Of a stretch of DNA of 64,000 bases, positions 33,735 to 43,196 are shown piece by piece. This stretch comes from G963720515 sp963720515 (GTDB lineage Bacteria; Actinomycetota; Thermoleophilia; Gaiellales; Gaiellaceae): contig OY970397.1 in the NCBI GenBank assembly GCA_963720515.1, positions 1,984,001 to 2,048,000 on the forward strand, in the 5' to 3' direction. The notes beneath the pieces are model-generated. The model had not been told where the DNA came from and ran no database searches. It saw nothing but the letters and a program-made list of their open reading frames with translations. The number at the start of each line of letters is the position of its first letter. Positions within the stretch are counted from its first letter, which is position 1. Position numbers and translations under genes: made by a program.

Positions 33735-35213
33735 GTCAGATCGGCGACGGCCGCGGTGAGCGCGCGCACGTAGGCCGGGTTGTCGAACGCGTTCACAGGG
33801 TCGGGTCCGAGGATCCGCTCGTCGATCTCGCCGCCGCGGCGCACGTACAGGACGGGATAGATGTCGCCGGCCGCGTCCGTCTCCACCGTCGCGGCGAGCG
33901 CGTCCGGCCCGGAGGCGTCCACGAAGTGCGCGAGCGGCTCGATCCCCTCGTCGCGCGGGCCCTCGTCCCCGAAGGACACGACGCGCGCGAGATAGGCCTT
34001 CTGCGTCCAGAGCTCGGGTGCGTGCGTGAGCTCGTGGGCTAGGAACGGCACGAGGTCGTCCGGTGCGATCGCCGGCCGGTCAGGCGGAACGCCGAAGCGC
34101 GTCTCCGCCAGGTGCCGGGCGAGGATGCGCGCGTTGTAGCGGAAGCCGTGTACGGCGGCCGAGCTCGCGCCGACGCCGTGCTTTCGCAGGCCCGGCGCGC
34201 CCTGGGTCGCGTTTCCCGCGAAGTAGATGCCGGGCGAGCCGGTCGCCTCGAAGAACGGGGTCAGCGCGGGGATCCGGCCCTGGGAGACGGTCAGCACGCC
34301 GAGCCGGTCGAGGTCGCGGAGCGGCGTGCGGAACCCGGTCGCCGCGATCGCCGCCTCGCAGTCGAGCGCCAGGTCGCACGGCCGGGTCGTGCCGGTCGCG
34401 AAGATCCGGAACCCGCCCTCCGTCTTCTCCACGCGCTCGATCGCGGCGTCGAGGGCGAGCGTCCCGCCGCCCAGGCCGTGGTCCTCGAGCGGCTGGAGGT
34501 AGCGCACCCGTACGCTCGAGAGCGCGAGCACGGAGGTCTGCGTCGGGCGCGGCGAGACGAGCAGCACCTGACGGGCCCAGGGGAGGAGGCCATCGGCGAT
34601 CTCGAACCCGGAGTTCCGCTTGCCGATCACGATCACCCGCTTGCCCTCGTAGTCGCGCGGCTGCGCCCGTCTCCACGTAGTGCGGGACGTCCTCGACGCC
34701 GGGGATGTCGGACTTCCACGGCTCCGTGACGCCGAGCGCGAAGACCGCCGCCTGGCAGCGGTACTCACCCTCGCTCGTCGTCAGCGTGAGCGAGCCGTCG
34801 TCCTCGCGCCGCGTGGACTCCCACGTGCAGCCGTACCGGATCGGGAGCGAGCACTGGTCGGCGAACGCCGCGAGCCCGGCCTCCATCTCGGGCCGCGACG
34901 GAACGAAGAACGAGCGGTCCATCTGCGCCGGCACCAGCGCGCGGTACTGCGGCTCGTCGGAGAGCAGGCTGTTGTGGTCGAACCACTCGTACTCGCGCGT
35001 CGTCCGCTCGACGGGCGCGTCGGGCTTCGACCAGGAGAGGAGGCGCTGGAAGATCGGGTAGCGGCGGAACATGCCGCCGGGCCCCTCGTCGGCCGTGACG
35101 ACGGCGTGGTCCACGCCGAGCCGCGACAGGCAGTAGCTCGTCTGGAGTCCCCCCGGGCCGCTGCCGACGACGACGACCGGGTAGGAGCCGGGCGGTGGGC
35201 CTAGCCCTGCCAC
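33731..35213 (-). CDS. FAD-dependent oxidoreductase, flavin-monooxygenase-like (one frameshift)
   Basis: Two frames carry one protein; removing a base from the CCC at 34666-34668 links VPHYVET to AQPRDYEGKRV and gives 493 residues. FAD-binding motif VVVGSGPGGLQTSYCLSRLG is at the N-terminus, a second dinucleotide-type loop VIVIGKRNSGFEIADGL in the middle, and AIAATGFRTP with IYFAGNATQGAPGL near the C-terminus. This is the layout of flavin-containing monooxygenases and related NAD(P)H-dependent flavoproteins. It overlaps the cyclic-nucleotide-domain gene by 13 bases and the cyclase by 4. No substrate can be assigned. Confidence 0.8.
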
Positions 35214-35623
35214 TCGAGCACGCCGGCGAGCCGTTCGAGGCTCACCTTCAGCATCCGGACCGCGACCGCCGGGTGGTCGAGCAGGAAGCGCTCGACCTCC
35301 TCCCGCGGGATCACGAGGCAGCGGAGCGAGGTGGCGGCGACGACGTCCGAGACGGGCGGCGTGTCGAGGAGCGCGGACACGTCGCCGAAGAACTCGCCGC
35401 GGCCGAGCTTGGCGAGCTCGCGATCGCCGAGCACGACGCGCGCCTCCCCGTCGAGGATCACGTAGAGCCCTGAGCCGCTCATGCCCTTGCGGAGCACGCG
35501 CTGGCCCTCGGCGAACATGTCCTCGTCGTACGTGTGCGCGACGCGCTCGAGCTGGGGCCGCGTCAGCTCGGCGAAGAGGGCGAGGCGGGAGAGCGAGTCA
35601 ATCTCGGAGCCGGCAGCGGCCAT
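35201..35623 (-). CDS. Cyclic-nucleotide-binding-domain protein (stand-alone)
   Basis: 140 residues, one cNMP-binding beta-roll: LALFAELTRPQLERVA, FAEGQRVLRKGMSGSGLYVI, GRGEFFGDVSALLDTPPVSD and CLVIPREEVERFLLDHP. No DNA-binding or catalytic domain follows. In the phosphate-binding cassette the usual E is D and the usual R-A/S is V-S, so the arginine that binds cyclic phosphate is missing; ligand binding is therefore doubtful. It lies 18 bases after the pyridine-nucleotide-disulfide-oxidoreductase-like gene and in the same transcript as a cyclase. Confidence 0.82.
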   Translation of the reverse strand: MAAAGSEIDSLSRLALFAELTRPQLERVAHTYDEDMFAEGQRVLRKGMSGSGLYVILDGEARVVLGDRELAKLGRGEFFGDVSALLDTPPVSDVVAATSLRCLVIPREEVERFLLDHPAVAVRMLKVSLERLAGVLEWQG

Positions 35624-35641
35624 CGCAGGTGAGAACCTACG

Positions 35642-36970
35642 TCAAAGGTCGAGGTCGCGCGCGGCGAAGAAGATCGCCTCGGAGAAGGTCGGGAACGGCT
35701 GGATCGTGTCGCGCAGCGTCTCGACCGGCACCTCGGCGCGCACGGCGAGCGTGAGCTGGCCCAGCCATTCGCCGGCCTCGGGCCCGACGCACACCGCGCC
35801 GACGAGGACGCGGCGCTCGCGCGAGGCGAAGAGCTTCACGAAGCCGGGCTCCTTCGGGTCGGCGAAGGTGCTTGCCCGCGAGACGTGCTCGATCGAGTAC
35901 TTCGACGAGATCGCGTCCTTGCCGGACGTGTCCCCGACAGACGCGATCTGCGGGTCGGTGAAGACCGACGCCGGGATCGCGCGATAGTCGGCCGCGTGGT
36001 CCCGGCCCGCGACGTTCTCGGCCGCGAGCCGCGCCTGGTACTTGCCGACGTGGGTGAAGAGCGAGACGCCGGTCACGTCGCCGACCGCCCAGACGCCGTC
36101 GGCCGCGCGCAGCCGGTCGTCCACCTGGACCGCGCCGCGCTCCAGCTCGATCCCGAGGCGCTCGAAGCCGAACCCCTCGCTGCGCGGATTGCGGCCCGTG
36201 GCGACGAGGAGCTGCGTGCCCTCGATCGGCTCGGCGGCGCCCTCGCAGCTGAGTCGCACGATGTCGCCGTCCGACTCGACCGCCGAGGGGCGCGTGTCCA
36301 CGCGGACGTCCACGCCCTCCTCCGTGAGGACCTCGGCCAGGAGCTCCCCGGCCTCGGCGTCGACGCGGTCGAGGAGCGACGGCCCGCCCTGGATGAGGGT
36401 GACCTGGGAGCCGATCCGCGCGTAGAACTGCGAGAGCTCGCAGCCGACGGCGCCGCCGCCGACGATGACGAGCCGCTCAGGCACCTCGCTCGACGCCGTC
36501 GCCTCGCGGCTCGTCCAGTGCTCGACGTCGTCGAGGCCCTCGATCGGCGGGGTGGCCGCGGAGGAGCCGGTCGCGATGACCAGGTGGTCGTAGGGAAGCT
36601 CGCGCTCGCCCACGCGGACGAGGCCCGGCTCGGCGACGACGCCCTCGCCCTTCACGACCTCGGCGCCCTTCCCGGACACGAACTTCACCTGGCTCGTGTC
36701 GTCCTTCGCGGACACCTGGTCGCGCCAGCGGAATACGTCCTCTGGGTTCACCGAGCCGACTGCTTCGCGGGCGCCGGGGGCGCGACGCGCGCGGGCGACG
36801 ATCTCGAGCGGGCGGAGCAGCGTCTTCGACGGGATGCACGCCCAGTAGGAGCACTCGCCGCCGACGAGCTCGCGCTCGACGAGCGTGACCTCCGCGCCGG
36901 TCTCGTGGCGGGCCAGCGCGCTGACGAACGACTCGCCGGCGATGCCACCGCCGAGGACGACGACGCGCAT
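35642..36970 (-). CDS. Pyridine nucleotide-disulfide oxidoreductase (lipoamide dehydrogenase/mercuric reductase-like)
   Basis: 442 residues with FAD motif VVVLGGGIAGESFVSAL, redox-disulfide C40-SYWA-C45 followed by IPSK, NAD motif LVIVGGGAVGCELSQFY, the ATG motif LLVATGRNP, and the second FAD motif GVWAVGDVTG. In the C-terminal interface domain the catalytic H-P-H-P-T is IQPFPTFSEAI, so the histidine that activates the disulfide is absent. The enzyme probably does not act as a classical lipoamide dehydrogenase. Its ATG overlaps the nuoN stop, so it is attached to the complex I operon. Confidence 0.85.
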   Translation of the reverse strand: MRVVVLGGGIAGESFVSALARHETGAEVTLVERELVGGECSYWACIPSKTLLRPLEIVARARRAPGAREAVGSVNPEDVFRWRDQVSAKDDTSQVKFVSGKGAEVVKGEGVVAEPGLVRVGERELPYDHLVIATGSSAATPPIEGLDDVEHWTSREATASSEVPERLVIVGGGAVGCELSQFYARIGSQVTLIQGGPSLLDRVDAEAGELLAEVLTEEGVDVRVDTRPSAVESDGDIVRLSCEGAAEPIEGTQLLVATGRNPRSEGFGFERLGIELERGAVQVDDRLRAADGVWAVGDVTGVSLFTHVGKYQARLAAENVAGRDHAADYRAIPASVFTDPQIASVGDTSGKDAISSKYSIEHVSRASTFADPKEPGFVKLFASRERRVLVGAVCVGPEAGEWLGQLTLAVRAEVPVETLRDTIQPFPTFSEAIFFAARDLDL

Positions 36971-38490
36971 CAGAACGGGTAGGTGAGCGACTCGGCGGCG
37001 TGCCGTGCGAGGTCGATCAGCGGGCTCGCGAAGACGAGGCTGCCGACGGTGACGACCAGGGTGAGGAAGACGGCGCTCGTGAGCGGCACGTCGTGCGGTG
37101 GCGAGCCGCCGGCCGGCGCGAGGCGGAGCTCCGGCGTGGCGTACATCGCGAGGACGACCCGCAGGTAGTACGCGACCGAGATCACGGTGGCGATGACGCC
37201 GACGATCACGAGCCAGGTCCACCCGCGCTCGTAGGCCGCGGCGAAGACGTAGAACTTCCCGAGGAAGAGTCCCGACGGCGGCAGGCCGATGAAGCCGAAC
37301 ATGAAGACGGCCATCGTCGCGCCGAGGAACGGGCGCTCCCAGCCGAGCCCGCCGATCGTCTCCATCGTGACCGCCCGGCCGATCTCGCGCTCCCGCACCG
37401 CGACGATGGCGAAGGCGCCGAGCGACATCGCCGCGTACGGGATGAGGTAGAAGACGAGCGCGCGGCCGCCGATCGCGTTGCCGGCGGCGATCGGCATGAG
37501 CAGGAAGCCGGCGTGCGAGACGCTCGAGTACGCGAGCAGCCGCTTCAGGTCGAGCTGGGCGAGCGCCGCGAGGTTCCCCCAGACGAGCGAGATGGACGCG
37601 ATGATCGCGAGCCCCCACGTCCAGAGGTCGGCCTCGCTCGGGAACGCGGTCGTGAGGAGGCGCAGCGTGAGGACGAGCGCGGCGATCTTCGTCGCGGCCG
37701 ACATGAACGCGGTGACCGGGGTCGGCGCGCCCTCGTAGACGTCGGGCGTCCACATGTGGAACGGCGCGGCCGAGACCTTGAACGCGAGGCCGACGAGGAT
37801 CATCGCGAGGCCGGCGACGAAGAAGAGCCGGTCGGTGCCGGGCGCCGCGCCGGCGATCCCGTCGAACGTGAGCTCTCCGGTCGAGCCGTAGACGAACGCG
37901 CTCCCGAAGAGCAGGATCGCCGAGCCGAAGCTCCCCACGATCAGGTACTTGAGCCCGGCCTCGAGCGACGAGAGCCGGTCCACCGCGAGCGCGGTCAGCA
38001 CGTAGAGCGCGATCGAGAACCACTCGAGCCCGAGGAAGAGCGTCATGAGCGTCGAGGCCTGGACGAAGAACGCCATGCCGGCCACGGCCGCGAGGAGGAG
38101 GGTGAAGTACTCGGCGATCCGCTCTCGGTCGTCCGACAGATGCGCGGGCACGTCGATAGCGCGCGGCGCGCGCGTCTGCCAGTACGAGACGCCGACGGCG
38201 AGGACCCCGGTCGCGCAGAGGAAGACCTGCGCCAGCTCGCCTAGGCGGTCGCGCCGCAGCGAGTCGCGGATCAGCGAGCTTGGCTCGTCATCGATCCCGA
38301 ACAGGATTCCCGCGACGATCCCGGCTCCGACGAGCGCGAGCAGCGAGACGACGGCGCAGAACGGGCGGCGCCAGCGGAGCGGGAGGAAGACGCCGACGAC
38401 GAGCGTGATCGCGGCCGCGCCGAGCAGGATCAGCTCGGGCGCGAGCGCGGCCCAGTCGATGTCCGGCTTCGTGAACGCCGCGACCAACAT
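36970..38490 (-). CDS. nuoN: NADH-quinone oxidoreductase subunit N
   Basis: 506 residues, about 14 transmembrane helices. Antiporter-like family: conserved GLEWFSIALYVLTAL, LKYLIVGSFGSAILLFG with the helix-7 lysine, FKVSAAPFHMWTPDVYEGAP and LKRLLAYSSVSHAGFLL. One of three proton-pumping subunits of complex I membrane arm. The ATG is directly next to the nuoM stop, and its TGA overlaps the next gene. Length is normal for the family. Confidence 0.95.
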   Translation of the reverse strand: MLVAAFTKPDIDWAALAPELILLGAAAITLVVGVFLPLRWRRPFCAVVSLLALVGAGIVAGILFGIDDEPSSLIRDSLRRDRLGELAQVFLCATGVLAVGVSYWQTRAPRAIDVPAHLSDDRERIAEYFTLLLAAVAGMAFFVQASTLMTLFLGLEWFSIALYVLTALAVDRLSSLEAGLKYLIVGSFGSAILLFGSAFVYGSTGELTFDGIAGAAPGTDRLFFVAGLAMILVGLAFKVSAAPFHMWTPDVYEGAPTPVTAFMSAATKIAALVLTLRLLTTAFPSEADLWTWGLAIIASISLVWGNLAALAQLDLKRLLAYSSVSHAGFLLMPIAAGNAIGGRALVFYLIPYAAMSLGAFAIVAVREREIGRAVTMETIGGLGWERPFLGATMAVFMFGFIGLPPSGLFLGKFYVFAAAYERGWTWLVIVGVIATVISVAYYLRVVLAMYATPELRLAPAGGSPPHDVPLTSAVFLTLVVTVGSLVFASPLIDLARHAAESLTYPF

Positions 38491-39939
38491 CTAACGGCCT
38501 CCGACCTGGCTGACGAGGTCGCGCGCCGGGCCGCTCCCGAACGAGTGGTCGGTGATCCCGGCTGGCCAGAAGGACAGGACGATGAGGACGGCAAGGAGCG
38601 CGCCGACGACGCTCACCTCCGCGGCGCGCAGGTCGAGCGCGCTCTCGGTCACGGCCGGGCCCGGCTCGCGGTGGAGGACGCCGGAGATCATCCGGAGCAC
38701 GTACATCGCGGCGAGGACGATCGCGACGGCGCCCGCGACCGACCAGCCCCAGCCGCGCGTGAAGACGCCGTTCAGGATCAGGAACTCGCCGGCGAACGCG
38801 GCCGAGAACGGCACGGCGAGCGCGATCACGCCGATCCCGATGAGCAGCGTCGCAAGCCGTGGCCGTCCGCGCGCCATGCCGCCCAGGCGGTCGAACGCGC
38901 CGGTGCCGGTGCGGAGCTCGACCATCCCGGCGAGCAGGAAGAGCCCGGCCGAGATCAGGCCGTGGTTCACCATCTGGAGGAGCGCGCCGTCGAGGCCCGA
39001 GTCGTTGAACGCGAAGATCCCGATGATGATCAGGCACATCTGCGCGAGGCTCGAGTACGCGATGACGCCGCGCACGTCGGGCGCGCGGAAGGCGACGAGC
39101 GACGCGTAGATGAGCCCGACGGCGGCGAGCGCGAGGATGGCGCCGCGGAAGTCCGCCACCTTGTCGGGGAACGTGGGCAGGACGATTCGGATGAGGCCGT
39201 AGGCGGCCGTCTTCGACACGACGCCCGAGAGGAGCGCGGACACCTCGGCCGGGCCCTCGCGGTAGGCGTCCGGCAGCCAGCCGTGGAACGGCCAGAGCGG
39301 CGCCTTGACGGCGAAGGCGGCGACGAACCCGAGGAAGATCCACGTGTTCGTGCTCGTGTCGAGCTTCGTCATGTCGAACGTGCCGTTCGAGAGCCCGAGC
39401 GCGATGATCGCGACCAGCATCAGGAGCGAGCCGGCCATCGTGTAGAGGATGAACTTGAGCGTCGCGGTGCCCCGCCGCTCGCCGCCCCAGGCGCCGATCA
39501 GGACGTAGAGCGGGATCAGCATCGCCTCGAAGAAGACGTAGAAGAGGAGCAGGTCCTGCGCGGTGAAGACACCGACCGTCGCGCCCGCGAGGAAGAGCAG
39601 GAGCCCGAAGTAGGCGCGCGGCCGGGTCCGCCCCGCCCACATCGCGTAGATCACCGCGGCCGTCGTCACGAACGCCGTGAGGCCGACGAGCCAGAGCGAG
39701 TAGTCGAAGACGCCGACCTTGTACGAGACGCCGAGGTCGCCGAACCACTCGGTCTGGGTCGAGAGCTGGAGCCCGCCCGCCGAGAAGTCCATCTTCGTCA
39801 CCGCGACGACCCACAGGGCGAGCTCGGCGAGCGCGACGAGGAGCGCCGTCCCGCCGGCGGCACGCGCGGTCGGCCAGGGCACGATCCAGAGGAGGAGCGC
39901 GCCGGCGAGGGGGAGCAGGATGAGGGCGGTCGTGATCAC
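38491..39939 (-). CDS. nuoM: NADH-quinone oxidoreductase subunit M
   Basis: 482 residues with about 14 membrane helices. YVFFEAMLIPLYVLIG carries the helix-5 glutamate, LKFILYTMAGSLLMLV the helix-7 lysine, and KAPLWPFHGWLPDAYREGP and VIAYSSLAQMCLIIIG are typical of NuoM. It forms one antiporter-like channel of the membrane arm. The GTG start overlaps the nuoL stop. Confidence 0.95.
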   Translation of the reverse strand: MITTALILLPLAGALLLWIVPWPTARAAGGTALLVALAELALWVVAVTKMDFSAGGLQLSTQTEWFGDLGVSYKVGVFDYSLWLVGLTAFVTTAAVIYAMWAGRTRPRAYFGLLLFLAGATVGVFTAQDLLLFYVFFEAMLIPLYVLIGAWGGERRGTATLKFILYTMAGSLLMLVAIIALGLSNGTFDMTKLDTSTNTWIFLGFVAAFAVKAPLWPFHGWLPDAYREGPAEVSALLSGVVSKTAAYGLIRIVLPTFPDKVADFRGAILALAAVGLIYASLVAFRAPDVRGVIAYSSLAQMCLIIIGIFAFNDSGLDGALLQMVNHGLISAGLFLLAGMVELRTGTGAFDRLGGMARGRPRLATLLIGIGVIALAVPFSAAFAGEFLILNGVFTRGWGWSVAGAVAIVLAAMYVLRMISGVLHREPGPAVTESALDLRAAEVSVVGALLAVLIVLSFWPAGITDHSFGSGPARDLVSQVGGR

Positions 39940-41843
39940 GAGGCGATGAGGAAGGCGACGGCGAGGGCGGCGAGGCCGAGGGCCACGGCGAGGACGTAGA
40001 GGCGGACGGCGCCGGTCTGCAGCGCGGCGACGCGGCCGGACTCGCGCCGCGTCGCATCGCCGAGCTCCCCGAGCGAGGCGAGGATGAACGCATCCTCGAC
40101 GTTGTCCCTGAGAAAGAGCGCAGTCTCGACGGACGGCTCGTAGAACGCGGCGTCATAGACCTCGTCGAAGTAGAGCTTGTGCTCGAGCGCGGCGGTTGTG
40201 CGCGGGAGCCGCGCGCGGATCCGCGCGGGCTCCTCGGACGGGCGGCGGTACAGCACGCTCGCAAGCCAGACGCCGAGGAGCGCGGCGGCGAGGGCGATCC
40301 CGGCGGAGAAGACTGCGAGCGCGCCCGACGCCTCCCCGATCGACTCGGCCACCGGGTCGATCCACTCGGTGACGAGATCCCAGAGAAGCGGGATCTGGAT
40401 GAACCCGCCGACGATCGAGAGCACCGCGAGGACCGCGACCGGCCACATCATCACGACGGGGCCCTCGTAGCGCTCCTTGTGCAGGTGCTCGCGGACGTAC
40501 GGGTTCGGCTCACGGCCGAAGACGATGAAGACGAGCCGGAACGTGTAGAGCGCGGTCAGGAACGCGCCGACGACGGCGAGGCCCCAGAGGATCCAGCCGA
40601 GCGTGCCCGCCTCGACCGCGCTCCCGAGAATCGCGTCCTTGGAGAAGAATCCGGCGAACGGCGGGATCGCGGCGAGGGCGAGCGCGCCGATCACGAAGAG
40701 CCGCGTCGTCAGCGGCAGCTCGCGGCCGAGGCCGCCCATCTTCCGGATGTCCTGCTCGTTCGCGAGCGCGTGGATGACGACGCCGGCCGCGAGGAAGAGC
40801 AGCGCCTTGAAGAAGGCGTGCGTCATCAGGTGGAAGAGGCCGGGGCCGTAAGCGCCGAGCCCGACGCCGACGAACATGTAGCCGATCTGGCTCATCGTCG
40901 AGTACGCGATCACGCGCTTGATGTCCGTCTGGACGAGCGCGACGAGGCCGGCGAAGACGATCGTGATCCCGCCGAGGATTCCCGCGAGGTCCTGGATCGC
41001 CGGCGCGAGCTCGAAGAGCGGGTTCGTACGCGCGATGAGGTAGACGCCGGCCGTCACCATCGTGGCCGCGTGGATCAGGGCGCTGACGGGAGTCGGACCC
41101 TCCATCGCGTCCGGGAGCCAGGTGTGGAGCGGGATCTGCGCGGATTTCGCGACCGCGCCGCCGAGCAACCCGAGCGCGACCAGCACCGCGAGCGTCGAGG
41201 ACTGTCCGCCGAGCGCCTCGTCCGCCTGGGAGAACACCGCGTCGAAGTCGAGCGTGCCGGTCTTCTCGACCAGGATGAAGAGCGCGAGGACGAAGGTCGC
41301 GTCGCCGATCGCGTTCATGACGAACGCCTTCTTGCCGGCCGCGACCGCGGCGTCGCGCTGGTGCCAGAAATTGATCAGCAGGTAGGACGAGAGGCCGACC
41401 ATGCCCCAGCCGGCGAGCAGGAGCAGCAGGTTTCCCGCCTGGACGAGCAGGAGCATGGAGAAGACGAAGAGCGCCTTGTACGCGTGGTAGCGCCGCTCCT
41501 CCACGTCGCCGGCCATGTAGCCGATCGCGTACGTGAGGATCAGGAAGCCGACCCCGGAGACGATCAGCATCATGAAGACGCTCAGCGGGTCGACGAGCAC
41601 GGTGAACCCGAAGCGCAGGTCGCCCGCCGAGAGCCAGGTCCAGAGGGTCGAGCTCTCGCTGCGCGCGTCGGGATCCTTGCCGAGCAGGAGCACGAAGCAC
41701 ACGACCGCGGCGACGAACGACACGAGGGTCGAGCCCGCCGCGAGGTAGCCGGCTTCGCGGCGCGTGATCCGGTCGCCCGCGAGCGCGATGGCGAGCACGG
41801 CGAACGCCGGCGCGAGCAGGCAGATCCAGGCGGCGGTGGTCAT
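39936..41843 (-). CDS. nuoL: NADH-quinone oxidoreductase subunit L
   Basis: 635 residues: antiporter core (WGMVGLSSYLLINFWHQRD, AFVMNAIGDATFVLALF, KSAQIPLHTWLPDAMEGPTP and IKRVIAYSTMSQIGYMFVG) followed by the lateral helix region and C-terminal anchor helix (VLAVALGLAALAVAFLI) that brace the membrane arm. A polar insert with two further helices lies near residues 470-560. ATG adjacent to nuoK, overlap of four bases. It is the distal proton-pumping subunit. Confidence 0.95.
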   Translation of the reverse strand: MTTAAWICLLAPAFAVLAIALAGDRITRREAGYLAAGSTLVSFVAAVVCFVLLLGKDPDARSESSTLWTWLSAGDLRFGFTVLVDPLSVFMMLIVSGVGFLILTYAIGYMAGDVEERRYHAYKALFVFSMLLLVQAGNLLLLLAGWGMVGLSSYLLINFWHQRDAAVAAGKKAFVMNAIGDATFVLALFILVEKTGTLDFDAVFSQADEALGGQSSTLAVLVALGLLGGAVAKSAQIPLHTWLPDAMEGPTPVSALIHAATMVTAGVYLIARTNPLFELAPAIQDLAGILGGITIVFAGLVALVQTDIKRVIAYSTMSQIGYMFVGVGLGAYGPGLFHLMTHAFFKALLFLAAGVVIHALANEQDIRKMGGLGRELPLTTRLFVIGALALAAIPPFAGFFSKDAILGSAVEAGTLGWILWGLAVVGAFLTALYTFRLVFIVFGREPNPYVREHLHKERYEGPVVMMWPVAVLAVLSIVGGFIQIPLLWDLVTEWIDPVAESIGEASGALAVFSAGIALAAALLGVWLASVLYRRPSEEPARIRARLPRTTAALEHKLYFDEVYDAAFYEPSVETALFLRDNVEDAFILASLGELGDATRRESGRVAALQTGAVRLYVLAVALGLAALAVAFLIAS

Positions 41844-42148
41844 CCGCGCAGCGAGGTCAGCTTGTCGACGTCGAGGTCGGCCTTGAGGCGCGACATAGCC
41901 ACGATCAGCCCGAGCCCGACGACGGCCTCGGACGCGGCGACGACCATGACGGCGAGCGCGAAGATCTGGCCGTCCTCGGTGCCGGTCTGCCGCGCGAACG
42001 CGATGAGCGCCAGGTTCCCGGCGTTCAGCATGACCTCGAGTGCGAGCAGCACGATGAGCGGACTGCGGCGGACCATCACCCCGAACGCGCCGATCGCGAA
42101 CAGGATGACGGAGACGATCAGGTAGCTGGCGATCCCCGGACCGCTCAC
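41840..42148 (-). CDS. nuoK: NADH-quinone oxidoreductase subunit K
   Basis: 102 residues with three membrane helices: YLIVSVILFAIGAFGVMV, LIVLLALEVMLNAGNLALI with the essential helix-2 glutamate, and VMVVAASEAVVGLGLIVAM with the second conserved glutamate. Both acidic residues of the proton path are present. The GTG start overlaps the nuoJ stop and the stop overlaps the nuoL ATG. Confidence 0.95.
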   Translation of the reverse strand: MSGPGIASYLIVSVILFAIGAFGVMVRRSPLIVLLALEVMLNAGNLALIAFARQTGTEDGQIFALAVMVVAASEAVVGLGLIVAMSRLKADLDVDKLTSLRG

Positions 42149-42699
42149 GGTCCGACTCGCTCCTGCCGAGCCTCGCTCCGGAACGCGGGCGGCACCGTCG
42201 AGCCGAGGATCACGCCGCCCACCGCGGCCACGAGGAGGACGATCGAGGTCACCTCGAAGGCGAGCAGGTGGTCGGAGAGGAAGAGCTCGCCGAGCGAGGC
42301 GGGCGAGCCGAACGCGTCCGAGACCTCGGCCGGGTCGCTGAGCTGGCCGCCCGCCGCGAGGACGATCACGACGATCACCTCGGCCGCGATCGCCCCCGCC
42401 GCCACGACCGCGGCGGCGCGCATGAACGTCGGCCCGCCCGCGAAGGGCGCGTCGGCGCGCCCGCCGAGATAGGCGATGACGAAGAGGAACATGACGACGA
42501 CCGCGCCCGCGTAGACGAGCACCTGCGCCGCCGCGACGAACTCCGCCGCGAGCAGCAGGTACATGACCGCGAGCGACGCGAGGTTCCCGATCAGCGCGAG
42601 CGCGGAGAAGAACGGGTTCTGGAAGAGGACGACCGCGAGCGCCGAGGCGAAGAGCGCCGTCGTCGCGAGGATCCAGACCGTCCAGACGAGGAACTCCAT
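42145..42699 (-). CDS. nuoJ: NADH-quinone oxidoreductase subunit J
   Basis: 184 residues with five membrane helices. AEFVAAAQVLVYAGAVVVMFLFVIAYLG, taken as a block near residues 53-80, contains the conserved YAGAVVVMFLFVI helix that includes the pi-bulge important for coupling. The long loop before the last helix is acidic. ATG overlaps the nuoI stop (TGATG). Confidence 0.94.
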   Translation of the reverse strand: MEFLVWTVWILATTALFASALAVVLFQNPFFSALALIGNLASLAVMYLLLAAEFVAAAQVLVYAGAVVVMFLFVIAYLGGRADAPFAGGPTFMRAAAVVAAGAIAAEVIVVIVLAAGGQLSDPAEVSDAFGSPASLGELFLSDHLLAFEVTSIVLLVAAVGGVILGSTVPPAFRSEARQERVGP

Positions 42700-43196
42700 C
42701 AGGACTCCCGCTGCCAGACCGGCTCGGGCGTGTCGTAGCGCTCGGCGTCGGCCACCGGCGTCTGCTTCACGGGCGGGGCGAGGAGCATCTCCTTCGTGTA
42801 GATCTGGTCGTCGCGGTTGTACTCGGAGAGCTCGTACTCGTTGCCGAGCGTGATCGCGTCGAACGGGCACGCGATCTCGCAGTAGCCGCAGAAGATGCAG
42901 CGGCTCATGTTGATCTCGTAGATCCGCGCGTAGCGCTCGCCCGGCGAGACACGGTTCTCCGGCGTGTTCTCGGCCGCGACGACGCGGATGCAGTCGGCCG
43001 GGCACGCGGCCGCGCAGAGCGAGCAGCCGACGCACTTCTCGAGGCCGTTCTCGTGGCGGTGCAGGCGATGGCGACCACGGAAGCGCGGGTACACCGGGCG
43101 CTTGTACTCGGGGTACTGCTGCGTGATCGGCTTCCGGAAGATCTGCCGGAACGTGACGGCGAAGCCCTTGAGCGACGGGATCGGCTGCGGGCTCAT
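42699..43196 (-). CDS. nuoI: NADH-quinone oxidoreductase subunit I
   Basis: 165 residues. Two 4Fe-4S motifs, CVGCSLCAAACPADC and CIFCGYCEIACPFDA, hold clusters N6a and N6b, which pass electrons to N2 in NuoB. The N-terminal segment (FAVTFRQIFRKPITQQYPE) is the amphipathic helix that docks onto NuoH. The Pro-rich C-terminus is an actinobacterial-type extension. ATG overlaps the nuoH stop by one base. Confidence 0.95.
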   Translation of the reverse strand: MSPQPIPSLKGFAVTFRQIFRKPITQQYPEYKRPVYPRFRGRHRLHRHENGLEKCVGCSLCAAACPADCIRVVAAENTPENRVSPGERYARIYEINMSRCIFCGYCEIACPFDAITLGNEYELSEYNRDDQIYTKEMLLAPPVKQTPVADAERYDTPEPVWQRES

